From contig DATBNO010000117.1 in assembly GCA_036554285.1 (NCBI GenBank), positions 1-64,000 on the forward strand: a DNA stretch of 64,000 bases. The letters run 5' to 3'. The translations under genes and the position numbers were made by a program. Each line of letters begins with the position of its first letter. Positions within the stretch are counted from its first letter, which is position 1. Origin of the DNA: JADGGM01 sp025449955 (GTDB lineage Bacteria; Gemmatimonadota; Gemmatimonadetes; Gemmatimonadales; Gemmatimonadaceae). This document shows positions 9,303 to 18,180 of the stretch, in pieces. Under the pieces are notes generated by a model. It was not told where the DNA came from. It did not search any database and saw only the letters and a list, made by a program, of their open reading frames with translations.

Positions 9303-10184
9303 TTAGTCGCGCGGCGTAATGGTGAAGAGCACGGAGTCGCTGAATGCAGGCGGCAGTCCCGGAATGCGCGGCCCGAGCGTGGCGGTGGAACGGACGACGA
9401 CATCGATCCGAGCGACTCGAGACGGCACCGCCGTAGATGTCGCCGTGCTATCCAAGAACCGGAATTGAATGCCGCGAGGCGGATAGGGTCCGGCGACCGG
9501 CTGAATGATCGCGCACGGCGTGGCGCGCGTCGCCAGGCAATCCTGAAAGCCGAGGTACCATGCACCATCGCTCGCGCGATAGAGCTCGTAACGGGCCCGT
9601 CGGAAGAGGCGAATCGCAGCGCCGATGCCGGCGCGGGCCGCCAGCGGCGTCGTTAGGGGCAAGACCAGCGACGCCGTGGAGTCGCCAGCGCCGGCGAATT
9701 CCGCCGGACACGGTCGGCCGCGTGTCGGGGGGCTGTTGAGTTGGGCGTTGGACCACGTCGCCGAGTCGGGGTCTACTGCCGGCAACAGCACCATTGCCGA
9801 GTCGCCCGCTTCTGGCGCGACGATCCACGACGTGAGGGACGGAACCGATGAGCTTCGCGCCGGGACGGAAACGACCGAGCGCGTGGAATCGAGGGCGCAG
9901 ACCACGGCGAAGCCAGCGGACAGGCGAAATTCGACGAACGTTTCACCGATGGCGTAGATGTCCTGGCGTCGCGGAGCGAGTGTGCGCAGATCGTAGCGGA
10001 GCGCATCCGACGCTTCACGGATTGCGCGCCGGGCAATCAGGATGCGATCGAGAGCGCGCGCGAGGCGTTCGTGATGGACCGTCAGCGCGAGCGTCGCGGC
10101 GCCGACGATGGATGAGACCACCACGCCGATGAGCATCTCGACGAGCGTGAACCCGGCGCGACGGCCGTGTGGCTTAGTCAGCAT
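9303..10184 (-). CDS. PilW-like minor pilin (prepilin-type N-terminus)
   Basis: The 293-residue protein starts with a basic leader and GFTLVEMLIGVVVSS. This is the type III signal cleaved by prepilin peptidase after Gly, with the conserved Glu at mature position 5. The rest is a large periplasmic domain with Cys residues near 105, 174 and 229-239. I use the ATG at 10184, because it gives a seven-residue leader and overlaps the upstream stop as ATGCTGA. A longer open frame extends to 10583 but would place the signal at residue 140. The gene is coupled to the PilV-like gene and followed two bases later by the PilX-like gene. Confidence 0.83.
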   Translation of the reverse strand: MLTKPHGRRAGFTLVEMLIGVVVSSIVGAATLALTVHHERLARALDRILIARRAIREASDALRYDLRTLAPRRQDIYAIGETFVEFRLSAGFAVVCALDSTRSVVSVPARSSSVPSLTSWIVAPEAGDSAMVLLPAVDPDSATWSNAQLNSPPTRGRPCPAEFAGAGDSTASLVLPLTTPLAARAGIGAAIRLFRRARYELYRASDGAWYLGFQDCLATRATPCAIIQPVAGPYPPRGIQFRFLDSTATSTAVPSRVARIDVVVRSTATLGPRIPGLPPAFSDSVLFTITPRD

Positions 10185-10534
10185 GGCGACGCGGACCACA
10201 CCGATTCCGTGTGGGGTGCGCGACCTGGAGACTCGACGACCGATACGCTGTCGAGCAGCTCCACAACGCCATCGGATGCGGATGCGCGCCACGCAGTCGC
10301 GATGCCAGGCAGCGAATCCGTTCCGGCGGCTGGTGCGCAATGCGAGCGCAGTTGCTCGAGGCGTGTGGTCGCGAGCGTTGCCGCACCGTTGCGTCGTGCA
10401 GCGCTCAGCTCGAGCCGCAGGTTGGCGACGCCCGTGGCAGCAAAGGCCAACGCGCCTACGGTGAGAAGCACAACGGCAACGAGCGCTTCGACGAGGGCAA
10501 AGCCGCCGGGACTCCGTTTGGGGCGAGTGGACAC
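10178..10534 (-). CDS. PilV-like minor pilin (prepilin-type N-terminus)
   Basis: The small, 118-residue protein has leader MSTRPKRSPG and then FALVEALVAVVLLTVGALA, a canonical class III prepilin signal with Glu at mature position 5. Small size, placement first in the PilV-PilW-PilX set and the signal support a PilV-type pseudopilin role. The 97 bases upstream (10535-10631) contain no clear sigma54 -24/-12 element, although two sigma54 activators lie just beyond. Confidence 0.82.
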   Translation of the reverse strand: MSTRPKRSPGGFALVEALVAVVLLTVGALAFAATGVANLRLELSAARRNGAATLATTRLEQLRSHCAPAAGTDSLPGIATAWRASASDGVVELLDSVSVVESPGRAPHTESVWSASPC

Positions 10535-10631
10535 GCATCACCTCGATGAATCGACGCGCGCAAGTAAATGCGCGGTGGCCCATCGAGCGTCAGCGATCGC
10601 GTGCGGACAGCATCAAATCATCGCTGCCGTA

Positions 10632-11990
10632 TCAGTCGCCTAACCCGTAGTCCCTGATTTTGTAGAGGAGCGCGCGGTGGGAAAGCTCGAGCAACTGCGC
10701 GGCGCGCGTGCGGTTGCCGCGCGTCTGTTCGAGTGCGCGCTGAATGAGTGTGCGCTCGAGCGTCTCGGTGCGACGTTTGACGGACAGGTCGACATCCTCG
10801 GCGCCGTTGGTCGCGGCAAGGGGCGGCGCGGTGCTCAGGTCGACCAAGTGGGCGGGTTCGATCGATGGGCCGGATGCCATGACCAGCGCGCGTTCGATCA
10901 CGTTCTCCAGCTCGCGCACATTGCCCGGCCATGCATGACCGGCGAGCAGGCGCATCGCGTCGGGCGAGATCCGTCCAACGTCCAGGCCGAGTCGCGCGTT
11001 GTGTCGCCGCAAGAAATGCAGGGCGAGCTCTGGGATGTCTTCGCGGCGTTCTCGCAAAGGCGGAAGGCGAATCGACACGACATTCACACGATAGTACAGG
11101 TCGCCGCGGAAGCGGCCGGCATTCACATCGGCGGCGAGGTCGCGGTTGGTCGCGGCAATGACGCGGACGTCGACACGCTTGGACGTGTTCGCGCCGACGC
11201 GTCGTACTTCGCCTTCCTGTAGCGCACGCAGCAACTTGACCTGCAACGACGCCGGCAGCTCGCCGATCTCGTCGAGGAAGAGCGTGCCGCCATCGGCTTC
11301 CTCGAAGAGGCCCGGCTTGTCAGCGGTTGCGCCGGTGAATGAACCACGCACGTGGCCAAACAACTCGGACTCGAGCAGCGCTTCGGGAATGGCGCCGCAA
11401 TTGACGGCGACGAACGATTCCTCGGCGCGTGGACTGCCGTCGTGAATGAGACGAGCGATGAGCTCTTTGCCGGTGCCGCTCTCGCCGGTGATCATCACTG
11501 TAGACGGGTGCCGGGCGACCTTGCGGGCGAGGTCGACGGCCCCGAGGAGCGCGGCGCTTCGCCCAACGATCGAGCCGCCGCCGCGAATGTTGGACAGCTC
11601 TTGCTCCAGGCGCTCGATCTTCGCCCGCAGCTTCTCGCGCTCCGCCGCTTTCCTAACGCAAAGGATGACCTCCTCGGCGCGGAACGGTTTCTGAATGTAA
11701 TCGTACGCGCCGCGCTGCATGGCGGCGATCGCGGTGTCGGCGTCGCCGTAGGCGCTCATGGCGATGACGAGGCCGCGTCCGTGTTGGGCCTCGTACCGTT
11801 CGAGGAATTCGAGACCGCCCATCGTCGGCATGCGCAGATCGCAGAGCACGAGATCGGCATCGCTGTGCGCGAGCGTGTCGAGCGCCTCGGCGGCGTGACT
11901 GGCCGTCGCGGTCTGGTGTCCTTCGGCGCCGAGGATGCGGTCGAGGGTCTGACGGAGGCCGGGCTCGTCGTCGACGATGAGGATCTTCAC
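10632..11990 (-). CDS. NtrC-family sigma54-dependent response regulator
   Basis: The 452-residue protein has a receiver domain (1-120) with acidic pair DDE near 7-9, phospho-acceptor Asp51 in CDLRMP, and Lys in IQKPF. The AAA+ domain (about 142-375) has Walker A GESGTGKE, GSFTGA and Walker B LFLDEIG. The Fis-type helix-turn-helix (about 405-450) has RGNRTRAAQLLELSHRALLYKI. It would activate sigma54 promoters when phosphorylated by the overlapping kinase (11987-13240). It is the last of four overlapping regulatory genes and sits directly upstream of the pseudopilin genes. The target promoters are not identified. Confidence 0.93.
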   Translation of the reverse strand: MKILIVDDEPGLRQTLDRILGAEGHQTATASHAAEALDTLAHSDADLVLCDLRMPTMGGLEFLERYEAQHGRGLVIAMSAYGDADTAIAAMQRGAYDYIQKPFRAEEVILCVRKAAEREKLRAKIERLEQELSNIRGGGSIVGRSAALLGAVDLARKVARHPSTVMITGESGTGKELIARLIHDGSPRAEESFVAVNCGAIPEALLESELFGHVRGSFTGATADKPGLFEEADGGTLFLDEIGELPASLQVKLLRALQEGEVRRVGANTSKRVDVRVIAATNRDLAADVNAGRFRGDLYYRVNVVSIRLPPLRERREDIPELALHFLRRHNARLGLDVGRISPDAMRLLAGHAWPGNVRELENVIERALVMASGPSIEPAHLVDLSTAPPLAATNGAEDVDLSVKRRTETLERTLIQRALEQTRGNRTRAAQLLELSHRALLYKIRDYGLGD

Positions 11991-13240
11991 GGTATCGGGT
12001 CGAGCGACGGAACGACCTGAACGACATCGGCGGGCGGCGCTTGCACGGGTACGGGGAAATACATGACGAACGCGGCGCCGCCTTCACGCGCTTCGCGCAC
12101 CCACACGGTGCCCCCAAGTCCTTCGACGATGCGTGCCACGATGGCGAGGCCGAGACCGGTTCCCTTCCCCGGTTCTTTCGTCGTGAAGAAGGGATCGAAC
12201 ACCCGCTCGGTTTCGCTCCACGGAATGCCAGGGCCATTGTCGGCGACGACCAGCGTGACCACTTCGCGCAGCTCGCCGACGGAGCGCAACCATGCGCGCA
12301 CGCGGGCATTGGGTTGCCGCTCGACCGCGATACCGGCCGGATCCCCGCGGCGGCGGTCGCCTAACTCGGTGATCTCGGCGAACGGAACGCACTCGGTGAC
12401 CACCGTGACCATCCCGGCTCCGCCCATCGCATCGACCGCGTTGAGCAGCAGATTGACCATCACCTGCTCCAACTCGTGGGCGTCGCCCGTGAGAAACGGG
12501 AGGTCGTCATTGAGTCCGAGCGTGAGATCGGTCTGTTTGAGCGCGCCCTGATCGGTGAGCATCTCCGTGACGCGTCGCACGACGTCGTTGAGTGACGTCG
12601 GCTCGAGCGTGCGGTGGCGAGGGCGGGCGTAGTCGAGCATGCCGCGCATGATGCGGTCGATGCGTGCGCTTTCACGCTCGATACCGACGATCGCGTCGGC
12701 GGCGTCGGCGTTGCCGTTCATGGTGCGACGCAGCAAGTGCGCGTAGCCGCCAATCGCGCCTAACGGATTGCCGATCTCGTGCGCCACGCCCGCGGCGAGC
12801 CGCCCAACGGACGCCACCTTCTCCAGGTGGCCGCGTTGGGCCTGCTCCTCGATGAGGCGGCTCGTCATGCGGTTGATGCTTCGCGCGAGTCGCGCGAACT
12901 CGATGGTGGCGCCTTGCGGCACGCGGCGCGAGAGGTCGCCGTTGGCGATGGCCTCGGTGGTTTCGACAATGCGGTCGAGGGGGTCGAGCACGAGGCCCTG
13001 CACCTTGTACGCGCCGAACGCGACGAACACGATCACGTCGGCGATGATGAGCAGCGCGAGGTAGAGCGCGCCGTGGCGGCTCATGACCAGGTCGCGGAGG
13101 ACGATCACGTTGAGCGCGGCGAGCGAGAGCGCCGCCGTGCTGAGCACGGCGAGACTCAAGATCATCTCGGCCTTGAGGGACGTGAACACGCTGAAGCGGC
13201 TGCTGCGGCGTGCGGTGGTGCCCTCCGCGCGCGACGTCAC
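11987..13240 (-). CDS. Sensor histidine kinase (HAMP, HisKA, HATPase)
   Basis: The 417-residue protein has two membrane helices (about 27-48 and 58-80) with almost no periplasmic loop. A HAMP-like region follows (about 85-137), then a HisKA domain with His154 in GVAHEIGNPLGAIGG. The HATPase domain (about 240-400) has N box NLLLNAVDAM and G boxes DNGPGIP and GTGLGLAIV. The lack of a sensor loop suggests detection within or inside the membrane. It overlaps both the downstream NtrC gene and the upstream pilR-like gene by four bases, so it probably phosphorylates the downstream regulator. Confidence 0.92.
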   Translation of the reverse strand: MTSRAEGTTARRSSRFSVFTSLKAEMILSLAVLSTAALSLAALNVIVLRDLVMSRHGALYLALLIIADVIVFVAFGAYKVQGLVLDPLDRIVETTEAIANGDLSRRVPQGATIEFARLARSINRMTSRLIEEQAQRGHLEKVASVGRLAAGVAHEIGNPLGAIGGYAHLLRRTMNGNADAADAIVGIERESARIDRIMRGMLDYARPRHRTLEPTSLNDVVRRVTEMLTDQGALKQTDLTLGLNDDLPFLTGDAHELEQVMVNLLLNAVDAMGGAGMVTVVTECVPFAEITELGDRRRGDPAGIAVERQPNARVRAWLRSVGELREVVTLVVADNGPGIPWSETERVFDPFFTTKEPGKGTGLGLAIVARIVEGLGGTVWVREAREGGAAFVMYFPVPVQAPPADVVQVVPSLDPIP

Positions 13241-14616
13241 TCGGCGACCCCATAGCGCGAGAGTTTACGGTACAACGTGGACGGATCGATGCCTAACACT
13301 TCGGCGGCGCGGGTCTTGTTGCCGCCTTCGCTCTGCAAGACCCACATGATGTACGCGCGCTCGATCACGTCGAGCGTCGGATTGGCGGCGGTGACTTGCG
13401 ACGTGACAAGCGGCTCGGCACGACGCTCCGTGATGCGTTCGGGCAGCGTGCCGATATCGATCGTTTCGCCTTCGCTCAGGATGACCGCGCGCTCGAGGGC
13501 ATTCTCGAGCTCGCGCACGTTGCCCGGCCATGCGTACGATTGCATCGCGTCGAGCGCCGCTTCCGTGAGGCGCTTGGGCTCGGTCTGGCGCTGCTGCGCG
13601 GCCCGGTGCAAGAACGCGTCGATGAGGAGCGGGATGTCATCGCGGCGCGCGCGGAGCGGCGGCAGGTGCAGCGCAAACACGTTCAAGCGATAGAACAAGT
13701 CGCTGCGGAACGCCGCGCGCTTCATCTCTTCCTCGAGGTCGCGGTTGGTCGCGGCCAGCAGGCGCGTGTCGATGGGCACCGCCTCGGTGCCGCCGACCGG
13801 AATCACTTCGCGCTGCTGCAACACCCGCAGCAGCTTCACCTGCGTCGAGGGTGTGGTCTCGCCGATTTCGTCGAGGAAGAAGGTGCCACCGCCGGCGGCC
13901 GTGAAGAGGCCCGACTTGTCCTTCATCGCGCCGGTGAACGAGCCTTTGACGTGGCCGAACAACTCGCTTTCCAAGAGACTTTCGGGTAGCGCGCCGCAGT
14001 TGATCGAGAGGAACGCACCGGACGCGCGCGCCGACAGTTGATGGATGTAGCGTGCGATGACTTCCTTACCCGTTCCCGACTCGCCTTGGATGAGGACCGT
14101 CGATTCGGTGGGCGCTACCGTTTCCGCGAGGCGCAGCACCGACAGCCACGCTTTGCTTCGCCCAACGGGCTGGCTGGCGCTGTTGCGATCGCGCCGGCTG
14201 ATTTCCTGTCGCAGCGACCGGTTCTCGACTCGCAGTTGTCGATGCTCGGCGGCGCGACGCAGGATGGCGACGATGTCGCCGTTGACGAAGGGCTTCTGGA
14301 TATAGTAGTAGGCGCCTTCGTTGACCGCCTGGATCGCCGAGCGAAGGTCGGCTTGGGCCGTCATGAGGATGACGGGCAGATCGGGGTCCTTGGCGCGGGC
14401 CGCCGACAGGATCTCGAGGCCGGTGACACTGGGCATGCGCACATCGGTGATCACGATGTCCGGCGCCAACGCCGCGATCTGGTCGAGCCCCTGTCTTCCG
14501 CCTAACGCAACGTGGGGCGTGAAGCCCTCGTTCTTGAGCAGGATGCGGAGCGTCTCCAGGATCCCCGTTTCGTCGTCGACGACGAGGACGCTCGGCTTGA
14601 CGGCAGGCGCGGTCAT
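13237..14616 (-). CDS. pilR: PilR-like sigma54-dependent response regulator
   Basis: The 459-residue protein has a receiver domain with Asp58 in TDVRMP and Lys in IQKPF. Its AAA+ domain has GESGTGKE, HVKGSFTGA and FFLDEIGE, and its Fis-type helix-turn-helix contains GGNKTRAAEVLGIDPSTLYRKL. The GSFTGA variant of the sigma54-contact loop is, as I recall, also present in Pseudomonas PilR. The gene overlaps the PilS-like kinase by four bases, and the pair heads the pilus block. The name pilR is based on context as well as domains; other NtrC-type roles are possible. Confidence 0.85.
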   Translation of the reverse strand: MTAPAVKPSVLVVDDETGILETLRILLKNEGFTPHVALGGRQGLDQIAALAPDIVITDVRMPSVTGLEILSAARAKDPDLPVILMTAQADLRSAIQAVNEGAYYYIQKPFVNGDIVAILRRAAEHRQLRVENRSLRQEISRRDRNSASQPVGRSKAWLSVLRLAETVAPTESTVLIQGESGTGKEVIARYIHQLSARASGAFLSINCGALPESLLESELFGHVKGSFTGAMKDKSGLFTAAGGGTFFLDEIGETTPSTQVKLLRVLQQREVIPVGGTEAVPIDTRLLAATNRDLEEEMKRAAFRSDLFYRLNVFALHLPPLRARRDDIPLLIDAFLHRAAQQRQTEPKRLTEAALDAMQSYAWPGNVRELENALERAVILSEGETIDIGTLPERITERRAEPLVTSQVTAANPTLDVIERAYIMWVLQSEGGNKTRAAEVLGIDPSTLYRKLSRYGVAE

Positions 14617-16250
14617 GCGGCCTCCGCGCCGGCCGCCTGCGGGATCGGGAGCAACACGGTGAATCGTGTGCCGCGCTTGCCGGTATCGAGGAGTACGCAG
14701 CCGCGGTGGGCTTCGATCGCGCGGTGCACGATCGGCAGTCCGAGGCCGGTGCCACCCGGCTTCGTCGTGAAGAAGGGATCGAACACGCGGTCCTTGATCG
14801 ATGCGGGGATGCCGGGGCCGAAATCGGTGACGCGCAGCGCGACGGCTCCGTCGCGGAACACGACGCCGGCGGGGACTTGCTCTCTCGTTAGGCGCGTGAC
14901 TTCGACGGCGACGCGCCCGTTGTCGGGCGACGCTTGCACGGCGTTGAGCGTGATGTTGAAGATCGCGCGATGGAGCAGGTCCTCGTCGCCCTCGACGAGG
15001 ACGGGATCACCGGGTGCCTGGCACGCCACGGCGATGCCGCGATCGCAATCGGGGTGCGAGGCAGCCAGCCCGGTCGCGGCGCGCGCGACTTCGGCGAGGT
15101 CGATGAGGTCTCCGCGCGTCTTGCGGACGCGCGCGAAGTCGAGGAACTCGGTCAGGAGTCGCGCCAAGCGATCGGACTCGCGCACGATGAGCGTGCCTAA
15201 CGTGCGCTCGTCGTCGGTGGCGCGGGGCGCGCGGGCGAGCTGCTCGACGGCGCTGCGGATCGACGCGAGCGGATTCTTGATCTCGTGCGCGAGCGACGCG
15301 CTCAACTCGGCGACGCCCTCGAGGCGTTCGGCGCGGAGGCGGAGCTCTTCGAGGCGTTTGTTGTCGGTGATGTCCTGGAAGATCGCGGTGGCGGACAAGG
15401 TCGAATCGTCGCCGTCGGAATCGAGGATCGTCGTCGTGAAGCCGATGGGGAACGAGCGATTCGTGTGCGTGATGACCGCTTCACCGCGCGTGACACGCTC
15501 ACCCTCGGTCATCGCGTGTTCGAGGGCGTCCGCAAGCGCGGGACACGCGCCGGCGATGACCTCGCTCAATGGCCGACCGCGCGCTGTCTCTTGATCGAAG
15601 CCGAGGAGCGTGCCCGCAGCCGGATTGGCAAACAGCAGCCGGCGTTGGGGGCCGACGGTGACGATGCCGCTCCGAATGTTGCGCAGAATGTCTTCGGCCT
15701 GGAGTCGCGCGAGAGCAAGTTGGGCTTCCAGCTCTTCGCGATCGACGCCCGCTTCTTTGAGTCGCGCGCTCAGGTAGGCAACGCCCAACGCCGCGCCGGC
15801 GAACACGGCGAGTTGGAGCATCATGCCCAAGTCCAACGCCCCGCCTCGCGAGATAATGACGTCGGCGATGTAGCACGAGATGCCAAGCGCCGCGACGAGC
15901 AGCCCACCGCCGGCGGGGAGGAGCAACGACGCACCGGCCGTGACGAGAATGTAGAGCGCGGCGAACTGCGACAGTTCGCCGCCCGTGATGTGCACGACGG
16001 CCGTCACGAGGGCGACGTCGAAAACCGCTTGGAGGTAGCAGAACGCGCGACCGGCGCGGCGCGTGGCTTGCGAGCCGTACCACACCGAGAGGGCGGTGAC
16101 GGCGAGCGCCGCGATGACGGCGAGCGATGCGATGAGCGTGACGCGCGCTTCGGCGGACTTCCAAGCCAGGACCGCCGCGACGAAAATAGCGGAGGCCAGC
16201 GAAAGACGGCCGATGTAGATCCACCGGAGGACGCGGCGCTGGTCGAGCAT
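14613..16250 (-). CDS. pilS: PilS-like membrane sensor histidine kinase with PAS domain
   Basis: The 545-residue protein has about six membrane helices in residues 10-180, matching the multi-helix sensor of PilS. A short coiled coil leads to a PAS domain (about 190-300, with ILRNIRSGIVTV). The HisKA domain has His322 in SLAHEIKNPLASI. The HATPase domain (about 410-535) has ITLNAVQAS, DFGPGIP and GTGLGLPIV. It is the first gene of the minus-strand regulatory and pilus block. PilS senses pilin in the membrane in Pseudomonas; that role here is inferred. Confidence 0.87.
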   Translation of the reverse strand: MLDQRRVLRWIYIGRLSLASAIFVAAVLAWKSAEARVTLIASLAVIAALAVTALSVWYGSQATRRAGRAFCYLQAVFDVALVTAVVHITGGELSQFAALYILVTAGASLLLPAGGGLLVAALGISCYIADVIISRGGALDLGMMLQLAVFAGAALGVAYLSARLKEAGVDREELEAQLALARLQAEDILRNIRSGIVTVGPQRRLLFANPAAGTLLGFDQETARGRPLSEVIAGACPALADALEHAMTEGERVTRGEAVITHTNRSFPIGFTTTILDSDGDDSTLSATAIFQDITDNKRLEELRLRAERLEGVAELSASLAHEIKNPLASIRSAVEQLARAPRATDDERTLGTLIVRESDRLARLLTEFLDFARVRKTRGDLIDLAEVARAATGLAASHPDCDRGIAVACQAPGDPVLVEGDEDLLHRAIFNITLNAVQASPDNGRVAVEVTRLTREQVPAGVVFRDGAVALRVTDFGPGIPASIKDRVFDPFFTTKPGGTGLGLPIVHRAIEAHRGCVLLDTGKRGTRFTVLLPIPQAAGAEAA

Positions 16251-16362
16251 CGTTATGGTCGAGTGGTCGGCGGTCCGGGCGCCATGTCCGTCGCGAGGAC
16301 GGGTGCGAAGCCGGGCGTCTCTCGCGGAATGAGAGGCTGACGTACCGCGACGCCTGGCGTTT

Positions 16363-16371
16363 TGCTATATC
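16363..16371 (+). promoter_or_regulatory. Probable extended -10 promoter for the CorC/HlyC-type gene
   Basis: The sequence TGC-TATATC fits an extended -10 element, placing transcription start near 16378, about 23 bases before the GTG start. No good -35 is seen, which extended -10 promoters tolerate. It lies in the divergent gap opposite the pilS-like gene. Confidence 0.4.
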
Positions 16372-16400
16372 TTCGACGACTGCCTCTGCCAAGGAGTTAC

Positions 16401-17744
16401 GTGGCTGGTCCACCTGATGACCTGACCGCCGGCGCGATCGTGCTCCGGTTGCTGGCGGTCCTGCTGCTCGTGCTTGCGAACGCCTTTTTTGTGTCGGCGG
16501 AATTCGGGCTCGTGGGTGCGCGGCGCAGCCGGATCGACGCCATGGCGAGTCGCGGTGACCGGCGCGCGAAGATCGTCCAAGAGACGCTCAAGCATCTCGA
16601 CCTGTACATCTCGGCGACGCAGCTGGGCATCACGCTGTCGTCGCTGGCGCTGGGGTGGATCGGCGAAGCGACCATGGCAACAGTGCTCGACCGTCTGCTG
16701 CGGACGTTCGGCTATGTGCCGTCACCGACGTTGACGCACAGCGCCGCCGCGGTCACGAGCGCGTTCGTCATCATCACGTTTCTCCATATTGTGTTAGGCG
16801 AGCTCGCGCCGAAGTCGATGGCGCTACTCAATCCGGAGGGCGTGAGCCGGTGGGTCGCACTGCCGTTGCGGCTCTTCTCGACGGTGATGCGGCCCTTCAT
16901 TGCGGTGCTCAACGGCGCGGCGAACGCGTTTCTCCGATTGCTGGGGCTGCACACCGTGGAAGAGACCGCGCGCGTGCACTCGCCGGAGGAACTGCGGCTG
17001 CTCGTGATGCAGGCGCGCGCGCACGGAATACTGGATGAAAGCGACTCGCAGATGCTGGCCGGCGTATTCGACTTCCACAACAAGAAAGCGCGCGACGTAA
17101 TGCGTCCGCGGACGGAAGTCGCCGCCTTACAGGTGGACGCGACCGAAGACGAGGTGCTCGAGGTGTTGCGACGCGAGCGCTATTCGCGGTATCCGGTGTA
17201 CGGCGAGACGTTAGACGACATCGTGGGCGTACTCCTGGCGAAGGACTTGTGGCTGCGCGACGGGCGCGAGCCGTTCTCGCTCAAACGATACGTCCGCGAG
17301 GCGATGTACGTGCCCGACACGCGCGCGGCGGAGCGTGTACTGGATGATTTGCGGCGGACGCGGGCGCATATGGCTGTCGTGCTCGACGAATTCGGCGGCA
17401 CATCGGGCATCGTGACAATGGAAGATCTGATCGAAGAAGTCATCGGCGACATCTCCGATGAATACGACGTGGCCGCGCGCGACGCGTTGATGCAGAACGG
17501 CGTGTTGGAGCTCGCCGGGTCGATGTCGTTGATCGACGTGCGCTCGGATCACAGTGTTCGGATACCCGAGGGGAGCTGGTCGACGTTAGGCGGATATGTG
17601 TTCTCGCAGCTGGGCCGGCTGCCGAAGGTCGGCGATCGCGTCGCGTTTCCGGGTGGAGATCTCGAGGTGGTGGCGATGGACGGGAAGCGAGTGGCGGCGG
17701 TGCGCGTGCACCGCGCGGCGTCGGAAGGTTCGGTGCCGGCGTGA
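16401..17744 (+). CDS. CNNM/CorC (HlyC-type) transporter with CBS pair
   Basis: The 447-residue protein has an N-terminal DUF21/CNNM membrane domain (about 10-200), beginning with a hydrophobic run and the motif NAFFVSAEFGLV. A CBS pair follows (about 215-335, with MRPRTEV and VLLAKDLW). The C-terminal CorC_HlyC domain (about 350-440) has EDLIEEVIGDI and GDRVAFPG. Members are linked to Mg2+/Co2+ efflux or hemolysin-like activity; the ion here is not known. I choose GTG at 16401 because AAGGAG lies four bases upstream. An upstream ATG would lack this site and add a basic tail. The stop overlaps arfB by GTGA. Confidence 0.92.
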   Translation: MAGPPDDLTAGAIVLRLLAVLLLVLANAFFVSAEFGLVGARRSRIDAMASRGDRRAKIVQETLKHLDLYISATQLGITLSSLALGWIGEATMATVLDRLLRTFGYVPSPTLTHSAAAVTSAFVIITFLHIVLGELAPKSMALLNPEGVSRWVALPLRLFSTVMRPFIAVLNGAANAFLRLLGLHTVEETARVHSPEELRLLVMQARAHGILDESDSQMLAGVFDFHNKKARDVMRPRTEVAALQVDATEDEVLEVLRRERYSRYPVYGETLDDIVGVLLAKDLWLRDGREPFSLKRYVREAMYVPDTRAAERVLDDLRRTRAHMAVVLDEFGGTSGIVTMEDLIEEVIGDISDEYDVAARDALMQNGVLELAGSMSLIDVRSDHSVRIPEGSWSTLGGYVFSQLGRLPKVGDRVAFPGGDLEVVAMDGKRVAAVRVHRAASEGSVPA

Positions 17745-18169
17745 GCGAGGGGTTGCGCGTGAGCGCCCGGGTGACCATCGCGCGCGACGAGCTGGTGGTG
17801 CGGGCGACGCGATCGGGTGGTCCGGGCGGCCAGCACGTCAACACATCGGCGACACGCATCGAGGTGCTGTGGAGTCCCTCGGCGTCGCATTCGTTAGGCG
17901 AAGCCGATCGGGTGCGTGTCGCGACGCGGCTCGCGGCGCGGCTCGACGGGTCGGGCTTCGTGCGCGTGGTGGCGAGCGAACATCGCAGCCAGCGGCAGAA
18001 CCGGGAGGCCGCGGAGGCGCGGCTCGCGGACTTGGTGCGGCGCGCGTTGGTGGTGCCCAAGCGGCGCGTGAAGACTCGGACGCCGCGCGCCGCGGTCGAG
18101 CGCCGCCTGTCGGACAAGAAACGCCGCTCGGAGCAGAAGCGCGACCGGCGCCCGTCGAAGGACGAGTAA
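17741..18169 (+). CDS. arfB: Alternative ribosome-rescue factor ArfB (YaeJ)
   Basis: The 142-residue, release-factor-like protein has the catalytic GGQ motif in SGGPGGQHVNTSATR (about 25-40), which hydrolyses peptidyl-tRNA on stalled ribosomes. A strongly basic C-terminal tail (about 105-142, Arg/Lys-rich) would insert into the empty mRNA channel. There is no codon-recognition domain, as expected for ArfB. The GTG start overlaps the preceding stop, so it is co-translated with the transporter gene. Confidence 0.93.
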   Translation: MSEGLRVSARVTIARDELVVRATRSGGPGGQHVNTSATRIEVLWSPSASHSLGEADRVRVATRLAARLDGSGFVRVVASEHRSQRQNREAAEARLADLVRRALVVPKRRVKTRTPRAAVERRLSDKKRRSEQKRDRRPSKDE

Positions 18170-18180
18170 GGCGGAACGTG

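Noticed and set aside
9303..10583. A long 426-residue version of the PilW-like gene starting at 10583
   Set aside because: It would bury the prepilin signal at residue 140 and cover the whole PilV-like gene; the ATG at 10184 fits the type III signal.
10535..10631. Sigma54 -24/-12 promoter in front of the pseudopilin genes
   Set aside because: No GG-N10-GC pair with a fitting TGGC/TGC context could be found on the minus strand in this gap.
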